NCBI GenBank assembly: GCA_964420325.1
Contig: CAYQSU010000039.1
Span: 1-32,150, forward strand
Direction of reading: 5' to 3'
DNA from: CAYQSU01 sp964420325
GTDB lineage: Bacteria > Pseudomonadota > Alphaproteobacteria > Rhodospirillales > Defluviicoccaceae
DNA length: 32,150 nt
The translations under genes were made by a program, and so were the position numbers. Below, piece by piece: positions 7,652 to 18,069 of the stretch (the stretch's first letter is position 1; each line of letters opens with the position of its first letter). The notes beneath the pieces were generated by a model. It did not search any database. It was not told the DNA's origin and was given only the letters and a program-made list of their open reading frames with translations.

Positions 7652-8266
7652 TCAGCCGTCCTCCGCGACCGCCGAGGCGCGGCCGCGCAGGCGGCCAAGC
7701 GTGAGCCCGAGGTCGTCGTCACCGACCTCCCAGGCTTCTCGTCCTTCCGCCCGGTTCCAGTTCACGTACTCCTTGAACGCCGACTTCTGGAGAACGGCCA
7801 AGCCGGAGCCGGCGGTGTCGAGGTCGATGCGCGCGATCTCCCGATAGAACCGGAAGACGATGGCGAGAACGCCGCCGACATCGGCCGTCCGGCGAACGTC
7901 CTCGAGGACGACGCTGCCGCCGACCGCGAGCAGGCGCCACGTGGCGAGGACGAACTCGAGCCGCGAGGCCGGATCGCCGGCGACGATGACGAGATCGACG
8001 GTCGCGTCCGCGTGGCCATCGAGCTGGGCCAGCCGATCGAGGCGGTGGACGCCGGGCGCATCGGCGATCTCTCCCGGCTGGCACACGGCAAGGAGCTCGC
8101 TGCCGCCGCTGGCGACCTCGGCGGCGATCCGGGTCGCGCGGCCGGCGCCGACGGCGAGGATGCGGCGGGCGGTCCGGGCGAGGTCGGCGACGATGTCGAT
8201 CCCGTCGGGCGTGGGGGAGGCCTCCGCCGCTGGGGCGGGAGCACGGCGTGCGGGGCCTTCCGTCAT
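7652..8266 (-). CDS. SAM-dependent methyltransferase-like protein (paralogue of the 20657-21301 gene)
   Basis: A 204-residue protein and the last gene of the long minus-strand run. Its start ATG (8266-8264) overlaps the permease stop as ATGA, so it is translationally coupled to the ABC importer. The Rossmann-like part has ILAVGAGRATRIAAE (a motif I-like glycine loop) and VDLVIVAGD. The C-terminal half, from LEFVLATWRLL to LQKSA, aligns without gaps to the methyltransferase at 20657-21301: by hand I count 34 identities in 61 positions. The first half is much less similar, and the glycine loop is degenerate compared with EYGVGAST in the paralogue, so methyltransferase activity is uncertain. The roughly 20 N-terminal residues are Ala/Pro-rich. 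Confidence 0.75.
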   Translation of the reverse strand: MTEGPARRAPAPAAEASPTPDGIDIVADLARTARRILAVGAGRATRIAAEVASGGSELLAVCQPGEIADAPGVHRLDRLAQLDGHADATVDLVIVAGDPASRLEFVLATWRLLAVGGSVVLEDVRRTADVGGVLAIVFRFYREIARIDLDTAGSGLAVLQKSAFKEYVNWNRAEGREAWEVGDDDLGLTLGRLRGRASAVAEDG

Positions 8267-9420
8267 TCGTAGGGATCGGCGGCGTCGCGCAAGCCGTCGC
8301 CGAGGAAGTTGAACGCGAGCACGGTGACGATGACCGGCAGCATCGGCAAGATCAGCCAGGGATAAAGCGCCACGGCCTCGATGTTCTGGGCCTCGATCAA
8401 GAGCACGCCCCAGCTGGTCACCGGCGGCCTGAGGCCGAGACCGAGAAAGGAGAGCGCGGTCTCGCCGAGGATCATCGACGGGATCGACAGCGTCGCCGAG
8501 GCGATGAGGTGGCTCATGAAGTTGGGCAGGAGGTGGCGGCCGATGATGCGCCGGGGCGACGCCCCCATCAGCCGCGCCGCCTGGCAGAAGTCCTCCTCGC
8601 GGAGCGCCAGGAGCTTGGAGCGGACGGCCCGGGCGAGGCCGGGCCAGTCGATCAGCCCGAGGATGATGGTGATGCCGAAGTAGACGAGAATCGGGCTCCA
8701 GGTGACCGGCAGCGAGGCGGACAGCGCCATCCACAGCGGCAGCTCGGGGAGCGAGCGGATGACCTCGATCAGACGCTGCACCACGTTGTCGGTCCAGCCG
8801 CCGAAGTAGCCGGCGACACCGCCGATCGTGATGCCGAGGATGAAGCTGATGGTGATGCCGATGAGCCCGACCGTCAGCGAGATACGCCCGCCGTAGAGCA
8901 GCCGGGACGCCATGTCGCGACCGAGACGGTCGGTGCCGAGCAGGAACAGGGTGCCGTTCTCGGCCGGGCAGACGAGGTGGAGATCGCCGGGCCAGAAACC
9001 CCAGAAGCGGTACGGGTCGCCCCGGCAGAAGAAGCGAAGCCGATCGACCTTGGTGCGATCCGTGGTGTACTCCCGCTGCAGCGTCTCCAGGTTGAGCTGG
9101 AACTTGAGGCCGTAAACGAAGGGACCGACGAGCGTGCCGTCATGGAACAGCCGGACCGTCTGCGGCGGCGCGTAGATAAAGTCGACGTTGCGGGTGTGCA
9201 GCTCGTAAGGGGCGAGGAACTCGCAGATCACGATCGAGAGATAGGACAGCAGCAGCACGACCCCGGCGGCGACGGCGAGCCTGTGGCGGCGGAACCGCCA
9301 CCATATCATCCGCCACTGGGAGGCCATGTAGTAGCGTTCCTGCTCCGGCGTCAGGCGCTCCGCTTCCTCGACGTCGAACGGCTCGGTCGAGACGTAGTGG
9401 GGAAGCCTGTCGGCGCTCAT
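8263..9420 (-). CDS. ABC transporter permease, DppC/OppC-type, with long periplasmic loop
   Basis: A 385-residue inner-membrane permease of a family-5 (peptide/oligosaccharide) importer. A cytoplasmic start (about 40 residues) leads to TM1 (LAVAAGVVLLLSYLSIVI). A loop of roughly 120 residues then precedes GTDRLGRDMASRLLYGGRISL and the binding-protein-dependent transport domain. The ATPase-coupling EAA-like loop is EEDFCQAARLMGASPRRI, followed by HLLPN. Standard DppC proteins are about 300 residues, so the loop adds about 80. From memory, long loops of this kind occur in family-5 systems that import oligosaccharides. ATG 9420 overlaps the DppB-type gene's stop (ATGA), and its own stop overlaps the next start in the same way. 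Confidence 0.93.
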   Translation of the reverse strand: MSADRLPHYVSTEPFDVEEAERLTPEQERYYMASQWRMIWWRFRRHRLAVAAGVVLLLSYLSIVICEFLAPYELHTRNVDFIYAPPQTVRLFHDGTLVGPFVYGLKFQLNLETLQREYTTDRTKVDRLRFFCRGDPYRFWGFWPGDLHLVCPAENGTLFLLGTDRLGRDMASRLLYGGRISLTVGLIGITISFILGITIGGVAGYFGGWTDNVVQRLIEVIRSLPELPLWMALSASLPVTWSPILVYFGITIILGLIDWPGLARAVRSKLLALREEDFCQAARLMGASPRRIIGRHLLPNFMSHLIASATLSIPSMILGETALSFLGLGLRPPVTSWGVLLIEAQNIEAVALYPWLILPMLPVIVTVLAFNFLGDGLRDAADPYE

Positions 9421-10415
9421 GACGGCGCCCTGCCCGTTAGCCGGATGCGCGGATCGAGGGCCGCCAACAGGATGTCCGAGAGGAACATGCCGACGACGGT
9501 GAGCAGCGCCAGGAACATCAGGAACGAGCCGGCGAGATACATGTCCTGGCTCTGCAGGGCGCTCAAGAGCATCGGCCCGGTGGTCTGCAAAGACATCACC
9601 GCCGAGACGATCACCGAGCCGGAAACGACCTGCGGCAGCAGATTGCCGATGTCGGCGATGAACGGGTTGAGGGCCATGCGCAGCGGATAGCGGACCAGAA
9701 GGCGGTGCGGCGGCAGGCCCTTGGCGCGGCCGGTGACCACGTACTGCTTCTGCAGCTCGTCGAGCAGGTTGGCCCGCAGCCTTCGGATCATGCCGGCCGT
9801 GCCCGAGGTGCCGATGACGATCACCGGCACCCACAGATGCTCGAGGACCGACAGCGCCTTGTCGACGCTCCACGGCTGGTTGAGGTACTGTTCGGCCATC
9901 AGGGTCCCGATCGACGTCCCGAACCAGACGTTGGCCAGGTACATCAGGATCAGCGCGAGCAGGAAGTTCGGGGTGGCAAGGCCGATGAAGCCGAGGAAGG
10001 TGAGCCCGTGGTCCGACCAGCTGTACTGGTGAGTAGCCGAGTAGACGCCGATCGGAAACGACACCACATAAATGAAAAGTATCGTGCTGAAATTCAGCAC
10101 CATCGTCAGCAGCAACCGATCGCCCATGACGTCGGAAACGGGTAACCCGTATTCGAACGAATAGCCAAGATCCCCCTGAACGAGCCCGAACAGCCAGATG
10201 AAGTACTGTTCAACCATGGGACGGTCGAGCCCGTACTGGCGACGCAGGAACTCGATCCTTTCCCGCGGCACCAGCTCGCCCTGGCTTTCGAGCTGGGCAA
10301 TGTGGGCGGAGAGATAATCTCCCGGCGGCAGCTGGATGATGATGAACACCAACGCGCTGATCGCCAGGAGCGTCAGCAGCATGGTGAGGAGGCGGCGACT
10401 GAGGAAGCTGAACAC
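9417..10415 (-). CDS. ABC transporter permease, DppB/OppB-type
   Basis: A 332-residue inner-membrane permease. It begins FSFLSRRLLTMLLTLLAISALVFIIIQLPPGD, the classic DppB N-terminus with TM1. Further TM segments follow (VLNFSTILFIYVVSFPIG, FIGLATPNFLLALILMYLA), then the coupling loop YVVTGRAKGLPPHRLLVRYPLR and the terminal TM near FLMFLALLTVVGMFLSDILLAALDPRI. It pairs with the DppC-type protein to form the pore. The start is GTG 10415. No strong ribosome site is visible, but the N-terminus fits the family. The gene begins 54 bp after the binding-protein stop and ends in a 4-base ATGA overlap with the second permease. Confidence 0.94.
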   Translation of the reverse strand: MFSFLSRRLLTMLLTLLAISALVFIIIQLPPGDYLSAHIAQLESQGELVPRERIEFLRRQYGLDRPMVEQYFIWLFGLVQGDLGYSFEYGLPVSDVMGDRLLLTMVLNFSTILFIYVVSFPIGVYSATHQYSWSDHGLTFLGFIGLATPNFLLALILMYLANVWFGTSIGTLMAEQYLNQPWSVDKALSVLEHLWVPVIVIGTSGTAGMIRRLRANLLDELQKQYVVTGRAKGLPPHRLLVRYPLRMALNPFIADIGNLLPQVVSGSVIVSAVMSLQTTGPMLLSALQSQDMYLAGSFLMFLALLTVVGMFLSDILLAALDPRIRLTGRAPS

Positions 10416-10469
10416 CGAGCGCCGCCTACGCCTGGCCGGTCACCGCAGCTTCGGCGCGCGTCACCCTGC

Positions 10470-12365
10470 TCATTCGGCGAACCAGAAGGTGTCCGGCCGA
10501 TGCACGCCGAAGTGCGCGCCCGGTTCCCAGTTGTAGATCGCGGTTTCCGGGACGTTGCGGAGGCGGTTGGTGACCACCACCGGCTGGGGGACGCCGCGGA
10601 CGATGCCGATGCTGAACACCTGGTCGGCGTGGATGGACAGCATCGTCTTCCAGATCCCGGTCCGTTCCTCTGCGTCGAAGGTGCTCTGCCATGCCGCGTA
10701 CAAGGCCAGAAGCTCCTGCGCGGCCGGCAGATCCACCGGCTCTCCGGCCTGACCGCCGCTCTCTTGGTGAAGTCCCCACTTAGGCCAGTGGTACTGCATC
10801 TGGGCTGTCGGCGCCAGTTCGTGGGGCGACATTGCCGGCGTCGGAACCGCGTTCTCCAGCCCCTTCCAGATCGACATCAGCGTCTCGCCCGAGAAGATCC
10901 GATTGCGGAAGACCTCCCGCTGCAGGGGCTTGATGTGCAGCCGGATGCCGATCTGCCGCCAGCCGTCGCGGATCAGTTGCAGGACGTCGGTTTCGCTCGG
11001 ATCCTCGCCTGCGGTCTCGACGATGATGTCCAAGGGGCGGCCGTCGGGAAGCACCCTGAGACCGCCGCCGTCGCGCCTGTCGAGACCCATCTCGTCGAGC
11101 AGCTGGTTGGCGCGGTCAAGATCGAACTCCGCCCAGCGACGTGCGAACTCGGGCCGGTAGAGCGGACTCTCCTTGAGCACGGTGTTGCCGCCGGGCTCGC
11201 CGAGACCGAAGTAGATGGTCTGGTTGATCTCGTCCCGATCGATCGCCAGCGACAGCGCTTGTCGGAACCGGGCGTCGCGAACAAGCTCGCGCCACAACGG
11301 ATCGGAAATGTTGAGATTGGGATAGAGGGCCATCTCCGAGCCGGATGCGGACCGCCACAGCAAAACCTTGTAGTTGTGGCGCTTTTCTCCCTGCTTGAGG
11401 ACGGCATAGTTCTCGAAGCCGAGGCCCCTGGCCTGGAGGTCGGAATCCCCGGACGCTGCCTTCGCCGGAATGAGCTTGGTATTGACCACCGTGAACGAGA
11501 CCGTGTCGATGTACGGGAGCTGGCGCCCCGCCGCATCCACCCGGTGATAGTAGGGATTGCGGGCGAACTCGAAACGGCTGGCCGGTGGCTGCGTTACCAG
11601 AATCCAGGGTTGCAGGGAGGGAAGATCGGGGTTCTCGTTCTTGTACTTCTGGGAGTTGCGGAAGTGCAGGGCCACCCAGTTCCGTTGCCCCGCCGCGGCG
11701 ACCTTCCGCTGCAGATCGTCTGCCTCCGCATGGCGGACGTGGAACTGCTTCAGGTAGTGCGCGGGCTGGTACATGTATTCCGGTCTCGCCCCGGCCAACG
11801 CCGGCAGGAAGTGGGGGTTCGGCCGGTGCCAGCTGTAGCGCACGGTGGTTTCGTCGATGATCTCGAACGTGGGCGGTTGCCCGTCGACCTTGAGAAACGC
11901 CGGCATTCCCCCCGGCGACATGTCCTCGTTGTTGAGCACGTCCTCCCAGTAGTACTGGAAGTCCCGGCTGGTGAACGGGTGGCCGTCCGACCACTTGTGG
12001 CCCTTGCGCAGGTGAAAGGTGAACACGCGCCCGTCCACGACGTCGTATCGCTCGAGGATGTCGGGCAACAGGTTCCAGGTGTGGTCGTAGCCGACGAGGC
12101 GGGCGTAGCCGTATACCACCAGCATGCGGGTGTCCTGGGCCCGCCCCATCAGCGTCCTGAGCGTCCCGCCGTACCGTCCGGGAACCTTGCCCATCGCCGC
12201 GAGATCGACGACCAGCGGCGTCGCCGGCAGGCGTTGGTCGATCGGCGGCAACGCGCCGGCCTCGACCTTGGCCGCAAGGAACGGCGGCTCCTCGTAGGCC
12301 GCAGCCGGCAGGGCTGCAGCGGCAAGCGCGAGGGCGATCAGCACTGCGAGGCTCTTTTTTTTCAT
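10470..12365 (-). CDS. ABC transporter substrate-binding protein, family 5 (SBP_bac_5)
   Basis: A 631-residue periplasmic binding protein with a clear signal peptide: MKKKSLAVLIALALAAAALP, then AAAYEEPP, cleaved near residue 23. Family-5 features are YGGTLRTLMG, a tract near TWNLLPDILERYDVVDGR, FTFHLRKGHKWSDGHPFTSRDF (the signature region around 130-150), and a C-terminal half with FRQALSLAIDRDEINQ. It would deliver a peptide or oligosaccharide to the two permeases encoded immediately downstream. It is somewhat longer than DppA/OppA (about 535-545). ATG 12365 is preceded by GGAG at eight bases. A 189-bp gap upstream holds a possible separate promoter, so it may be expressed more strongly than the upstream genes. 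Confidence 0.94.
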   Translation of the reverse strand: MKKKSLAVLIALALAAAALPAAAYEEPPFLAAKVEAGALPPIDQRLPATPLVVDLAAMGKVPGRYGGTLRTLMGRAQDTRMLVVYGYARLVGYDHTWNLLPDILERYDVVDGRVFTFHLRKGHKWSDGHPFTSRDFQYYWEDVLNNEDMSPGGMPAFLKVDGQPPTFEIIDETTVRYSWHRPNPHFLPALAGARPEYMYQPAHYLKQFHVRHAEADDLQRKVAAAGQRNWVALHFRNSQKYKNENPDLPSLQPWILVTQPPASRFEFARNPYYHRVDAAGRQLPYIDTVSFTVVNTKLIPAKAASGDSDLQARGLGFENYAVLKQGEKRHNYKVLLWRSASGSEMALYPNLNISDPLWRELVRDARFRQALSLAIDRDEINQTIYFGLGEPGGNTVLKESPLYRPEFARRWAEFDLDRANQLLDEMGLDRRDGGGLRVLPDGRPLDIIVETAGEDPSETDVLQLIRDGWRQIGIRLHIKPLQREVFRNRIFSGETLMSIWKGLENAVPTPAMSPHELAPTAQMQYHWPKWGLHQESGGQAGEPVDLPAAQELLALYAAWQSTFDAEERTGIWKTMLSIHADQVFSIGIVRGVPQPVVVTNRLRNVPETAIYNWEPGAHFGVHRPDTFWFAE

Positions 12366-12497
12366 GTCCTGGTCTCCGCGTGGCGCAACGTCGCTCCCCC
12401 GTATCGCTGCTCTCCGTCGCCCGAGCGTTCGCCGCTGGCTTTGCCCCAGACGCCCTGCCGCCCATCGCGACGGTCCGCACTCCCGACACGAGACATC

Positions 12498-12533
12498 CGA
12501 GACATCATAGCCGACCGGCCGGCCATGGTTCGA
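12498..12533 (-). promoter_or_regulatory. Possible promoter and tandem 9-bp repeat upstream of the binding-protein gene
   Basis: On the minus strand the hexamer TATGAT (12509-12504) resembles a sigma70 -10 box. A poor -35 candidate, TCGAAC (12533-12528), lies 18 bases upstream. Starting inside the -10 box is a perfect tandem repeat of GATGTCTCG (12506-12498 and 12497-12489), placed where an operator could block initiation. This lies in the largest gap of the importer operon, about 130 bp before the binding-protein start. The -10 and the repeat are directly visible. Promoter activity is a guess. Confidence 0.3.
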
Positions 12534-12554
12534 GGCTGGCGGAAGGGCGGCACC

Positions 12555-14452
<1,898 letters not shown>

Positions 14453-14456
<4 letters not shown>

Positions 14457-14959
14457 CTCGGGCGGGACTCTGGGCGCGTTTCCACGCAAGGCACGCCCAT
14501 CGCGACGAGATTGGAGACCGTGGTCGGATCGAGCGAAAGCCGATTGTCGCATGCCACCGCCGCGGCGCGGGTGACGATCAGATGAAAATTCGTCGCCCGC
14601 GAGTCCACGTTCAGCCGGCGTTTCCCGCTGACCAGGGTCAGCTGCATCCAGCCGCCGGTGCGGTCGCGGCGGGTCGAGTAGTAGCGGAGCCGCAAAGAGG
14701 TGAGCTCCCGCCACGCGACATCGCCGAACCATGAGCCGCGGACATGGATTCCGGCCTCGCTGATCTCGATCCGCGTCAACTGGCGCCGGAGGGACACGAC
14801 CCCGTACATCAGAAAAATCCCCGCCGCCGCCAGAAGGATCCCGGTGACCGCCGGCGGTGTCGGCACGAGGACGAGGGGAGCGCCGGTCAGTGCGAGCCCG
14901 CCGGCCGACCGCAGGTAGTCTCCGGCGACGGCCGATGCGGGGTAGGCGATGACGCTCAC
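14453..14959 (-). CDS. Small membrane protein with PH-like C-terminal domain, unknown function
   Basis: A 168-residue protein with two hydrophobic segments near the N-terminus (about SAGGLALTGAPLVLVPT and VTGILLAAAGIFLMYGVVSL). A beta-rich soluble domain follows: RIEISEAGIHVRGSWFGDVAWREL, then LRYYSTRRD and WMQLTLVSGKRRLNVDS. The pattern looks like bacterial PH-like (bPH2-type) membrane proteins. I recognise the shape, not a specific family. The start is GTG 14959, overlapping the deacetylase-like gene's stop by four bases (GTGA), and the stop overlaps the ATPase start (ATGA). It is therefore tightly coupled between the glycan genes and the importer. The C-terminal region (LSLDPTTVSNLVAMGVPC) is probably helical. 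Confidence 0.7.
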
Positions 14960-15711
14960 GCCCAGAATGCCTCCTCTGCGTCCAGCCAGCGGACCGCGGG
15001 ATGGGGGCTCGTGAAGCCGATCACCTTGGGCAGGAACGACCAGCAGCCCTCATCGTGAAAGAGATGATGGGTCATCAGTCCGGTGGGCTCATCCGGATCG
15101 GCCTCGCCCTCGCGTCGTGCCCGCAAGTGGACGCGGATCTGCTGCACTGCGGCGTCCTCACCGACGAATCCGCCGCTGCCGTGCCAGTCGATGATGTCGA
15201 CATGGACGTTGGTGCGGCGAACGCCCGGTGCCGGATCGGCGGACTCGCGGGGCCCCATCGTCGACACGGCGCGAAGGCCGATCCCCGGGAGATGCTCGAG
15301 CAGGCACTCCTCCATCCGGTTCCAGGGGGCGACCAGGACCGGCAGAGCGCGCGGCATGGCGGAGAGACGGCGCCAGCCCTCGGCGAGCTCGTCGAGCATC
15401 ATCTGCCGCGGCCGATGCGGCCCGTACTCCTCCTGTTTGAGGCCGGATGGCGCATGGTTGGCGTGGCTCCAGCCGTGCTGCAGGACCGACGTCATGGGAT
15501 GGGCCGCGACCACCGGTTCGAGCGTCGCCTCGATCAGGGCCGGGATCACCGCCAGAGCCACCGGCACGCCGCCGTCGCCGCTCATCGCGAGCAGGCGTTC
15601 GAGCTCAGAGCTCGCCCGCGTCGCGTCGTCGTCCCGCCACCACAGCGTCGCCGAGCGCCCCTCGGCGCTCCAGGCATCGAGTTCCTCACGCAACGCTGCC
15701 CACGGCCCCAT
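14956..15711 (-). CDS. Polysaccharide deacetylase-like protein (NodB-related)
   Basis: A 251-residue protein with features of NodB-type carbohydrate esterases: LWWRDDDAT near residue 25 supplies the catalytic/metal Asp pair, and QHGWSHANHAP near 79 supplies the metal-binding H-x3-H. A late motif, LMTHHLFHDEGCW, is probably the last active-site segment. These enzymes remove N-acetyl groups from sugars using a divalent metal. There is no signal peptide, so it may act in the cytoplasm on lipid-linked or nucleotide-linked glycan intermediates. ATG 15711 lies just 2 bp after the stop of the preceding glycosyltransferase, with GAAGAGG upstream. A GTG 33 bases earlier is an alternative start. Context supports glycan modification. 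Confidence 0.78.
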   Translation of the reverse strand: MGPWAALREELDAWSAEGRSATLWWRDDDATRASSELERLLAMSGDGGVPVALAVIPALIEATLEPVVAAHPMTSVLQHGWSHANHAPSGLKQEEYGPHRPRQMMLDELAEGWRRLSAMPRALPVLVAPWNRMEECLLEHLPGIGLRAVSTMGPRESADPAPGVRRTNVHVDIIDWHGSGGFVGEDAAVQQIRVHLRARREGEADPDEPTGLMTHHLFHDEGCWSFLPKVIGFTSPHPAVRWLDAEEAFWA

Positions 15712-15713
15712 GC

Positions 15714-16880
15714 TCAAGCCTCTTCCGGGCTCTCTTCGCCGCACAGCGAGGCGATGATCCTGGCCGTCGTCTCGGCGCCGGAGACATCGACATCGGCAAG
15801 CGCCGGCTCCCGGTCCATCGCGGCGTCCAGGGCTTGCGCCAGCCGTTCGGGTGTCAACTCCCGCGCTTCGACCACGCCGAGAACGCCCCGCTCGGCAAGC
15901 GTCCTTGCCCTCAGCGCCTGCTCTGTCTGATCACCCTCCGCGAACGGCACGACGACGGCGCGCGCCCTCGCCTGAACGATGTCCATGATCGTATTGTAGC
16001 CGGCCTGGGACAGCGAGAGAACGCAATTGCGAAGCAGAGTCGGCAGATCGTCACGCCAGCGCTCGACGATCACCCCCGGCGGCGCGTCCCAGGCAAAGCG
16101 GTCGAAGACCTCGTCCGGCAGGTTGGGCCCAGCGATCAGCCGCCACGGACGGTCCGCGAGCCGGGTGAGGGGGCGCGCCGCCAGCGCCGCCCGCAGCAGG
16201 GGCTCGCCGACGGCGCCGCCGCCCACGGACACCACCACCTCGCCGCGCCCGGCCTCTCGGTCGGCGACGGCACGCCGGCTTCGCTGATCGGCGACGTAGC
16301 CTGTGTATTCGACGATCGGGGCGATGGTTTCCATCTCCGGGAAGGTCTGGTCGAGCGTGATCAACGCCGGATCGCCGTGCACCAGCACGCGATCGAACCA
16401 GGTCCGCGCCAGCGACGCCATTTCGGCATTCCGATCGGGCTTGTCCTTGCGAACCAGCACGTCGCGGACCGAGGAGACGATGCGGGGCGGCCTTGCGGCG
16501 GTCCGGGCGGTCTCCAGCAGCGGCATCAGCTCGAAACGGAACTGCCGGCGCCCGAACGGAAACTGCTCGATGAGCAGGACGTCGGGCGAGAGCGCCCCGA
16601 ACTCGCTCAAGAGCCGGCTGGCGCGGGCGTCCCTGAGCGCGTCGTCGACCGGTTCTCCCTGCTCGTTGACCAGCGCGGCAAAGGCGGGATCGGCGGCCCG
16701 CACCGCCGGCAAGAGGATGCGCGCGCAGCCGCGGAATTCGACGCCCCTGATCTGCGGCCCGCCGAGGACGACGGCGACGTCGAGCCCGGCCGCGGCCATC
16801 GCCTCGGCGATCAGCGAGGCGCGCTTGAGATGGCCGACGCCGAGGAGATGCTGGACGTAGAACATGACCCGGCGGCTCAC
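15714..16880 (-). CDS. MurG-like glycosyltransferase (COG4671-type), first of two
   Basis: A 388-residue GT-B-type glycosyltransferase. The N-terminal glycine motif FYVQHLLGVGHLKRA resembles the nucleotide- and acceptor-binding N-domain of MurG/UDP-GlcNAc transferases. The C-terminal domain has VVVSVGGGAVGEPL and SLSQAGYNTIMDIVQARARAVVVPFAEGDQTEQ, where the QAGYNT element corresponds to the donor-sugar site. It probably transfers a sugar in the cytoplasm to a lipid- or protein-linked acceptor. GTG 16880 is chosen because GGGAG lies eight bases upstream, and an in-frame ATG at 16865 is the alternative. It is related in layout to the gene at 19312-20541. The 37-bp gap to the preceding GT4 gene fits one operon. 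Confidence 0.82.
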   Translation of the reverse strand: MSRRVMFYVQHLLGVGHLKRASLIAEAMAAAGLDVAVVLGGPQIRGVEFRGCARILLPAVRAADPAFAALVNEQGEPVDDALRDARASRLLSEFGALSPDVLLIEQFPFGRRQFRFELMPLLETARTAARPPRIVSSVRDVLVRKDKPDRNAEMASLARTWFDRVLVHGDPALITLDQTFPEMETIAPIVEYTGYVADQRSRRAVADREAGRGEVVVSVGGGAVGEPLLRAALAARPLTRLADRPWRLIAGPNLPDEVFDRFAWDAPPGVIVERWRDDLPTLLRNCVLSLSQAGYNTIMDIVQARARAVVVPFAEGDQTEQALRARTLAERGVLGVVEARELTPERLAQALDAAMDREPALADVDVSGAETTARIIASLCGEESPEEA

Positions 16881-16917
16881 GGCACCGCTCCCGGGTCGGG
16901 CTCGGGGGCTGGGACCG

Positions 16918-18069
16918 TCACCGCGCCGATCCGCCCGTGAGCGCGTCAAACGCGGCCGCAATCCGGCGTGCGGCGACGGGAAGATCGTGGTCGAGGGCGA
17001 TCCGCGTGCGGGCCCGCTCGCCCATCGCCCGCGCCGTCTCCGGATCGTCGAGAAGCGTCGCCACCGCGCCGGCCAGGGCGTCGGCGCAACCGACGGCGGT
17101 GAGCAGGCCGCTGTCGCCGTCGCCGACCACGGCGGGAACGCCTCCGGTCCGTCCGGCGACGACGGGCACGCCGGCGGCCTGGGCCTCGAGCAACGCGAGC
17201 CCATAAGCCTCGCCGATCGCCGGCCAGACGAGGACATCCGACGCGGCGTAGATCGAGGCGAGATCGGCCCCTTCCAGGCGTCCCTGCCAGATCACCCGCT
17301 CGGCCAGCGGCGCCAGTGCCGCGCGCACGTCGTCTTCGGCCGGCCCGTCGCCGACGACCGCGAGCCGCCACGGTCGGGACAGCAGGGAGGCAAGCGCGTG
17401 GCCGAGCAATCGGTAGGACTCGAGCTTGTCGCCGGGGCGCATCATGGCGACGGTGAGCAGCAGCGGCTCCCCGGGATCGAGGCCGAAGCGTTCGACCTGG
17501 ATGCGGCGATGCCGTGCCCGCTGCTCGGCCGCGCCGAGGTAGGGTCGGGCATCGATGAACGGCTTCAACGGCACGAGCCGGCGCCGATCGCAAAGGAGCG
17601 GGCCGACGCAGCCGCTGTCGGCGGGATTGAGCGCGAAGACCAGATCGGCTCGCGAGATCGCCTCGGCGGCGGCGGCGTGTCCGACCGCCCAGGGGCCGTC
17701 CCGCTGCTTCGGCGCGTGCGAGGCTTCGGCGATGACGTAGGGAAGGCCCAGCGCCCGGCTGACGGCCGGACCGAGCCAGTCGGGCGCCTTGTGGTAGACG
17801 TGATAGGAGAACCAGAGGTGCGGCCGCCGGCCGGGCGGGCGGCGGCGGTAGCGGCCGGCGAGGGCGTCTGCCAGACCGCGACCGAGCCGTGCCAGGCGCC
17901 GTTGCCGCACCGCGTTGCCGGCGCCGTCGAAGCTGCGGAACGAGCAGGCGAGCTCGACGTCGTGTCCGGCCCGCTCCAGGGCCGACATCAGGAGCCGCGC
18001 CATCAGCCGATCCCCCGAGGGCTGGGGATGGTGCGGCGGCTTCATGGGGGCGTAGAAGGCGACGCGCAT
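16918..18069 (-). CDS. Glycosyltransferase, family 4 type
   Basis: A 383-residue GT-B enzyme. The N-domain opens MRVAFYAPMKPPHHPQPSGDR, followed by the first-domain motif FSYHVYHKAPDWLGP. The C-terminal GT4 domain has LLLTVAMMRPGDKLESYR, LAVVGDGPAEDDV and the E-x7-E donor-binding motif in GEAYGLALLEAQAAGVPVVAG (two Glu seven residues apart). It probably transfers a sugar from a nucleotide donor during assembly of a cell-surface glycan. Its start overlaps the end of the preceding glycosyltransferase gene by 28 bases, which indicates tight translational coupling. Donor and acceptor sugars cannot be told from the sequence. Confidence 0.88.
   Translation of the reverse strand: MRVAFYAPMKPPHHPQPSGDRLMARLLMSALERAGHDVELACSFRSFDGAGNAVRQRRLARLGRGLADALAGRYRRRPPGRRPHLWFSYHVYHKAPDWLGPAVSRALGLPYVIAEASHAPKQRDGPWAVGHAAAAEAISRADLVFALNPADSGCVGPLLCDRRRLVPLKPFIDARPYLGAAEQRARHRRIQVERFGLDPGEPLLLTVAMMRPGDKLESYRLLGHALASLLSRPWRLAVVGDGPAEDDVRAALAPLAERVIWQGRLEGADLASIYAASDVLVWPAIGEAYGLALLEAQAAGVPVVAGRTGGVPAVVGDGDSGLLTAVGCADALAGAVATLLDDPETARAMGERARTRIALDHDLPVAARRIAAAFDALTGGSAR

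Noticed and set aside
12489..12506. CRISPR-like repeat
   Set aside because: Only two adjacent 9-bp copies without spacers. There are no cas genes in the window.
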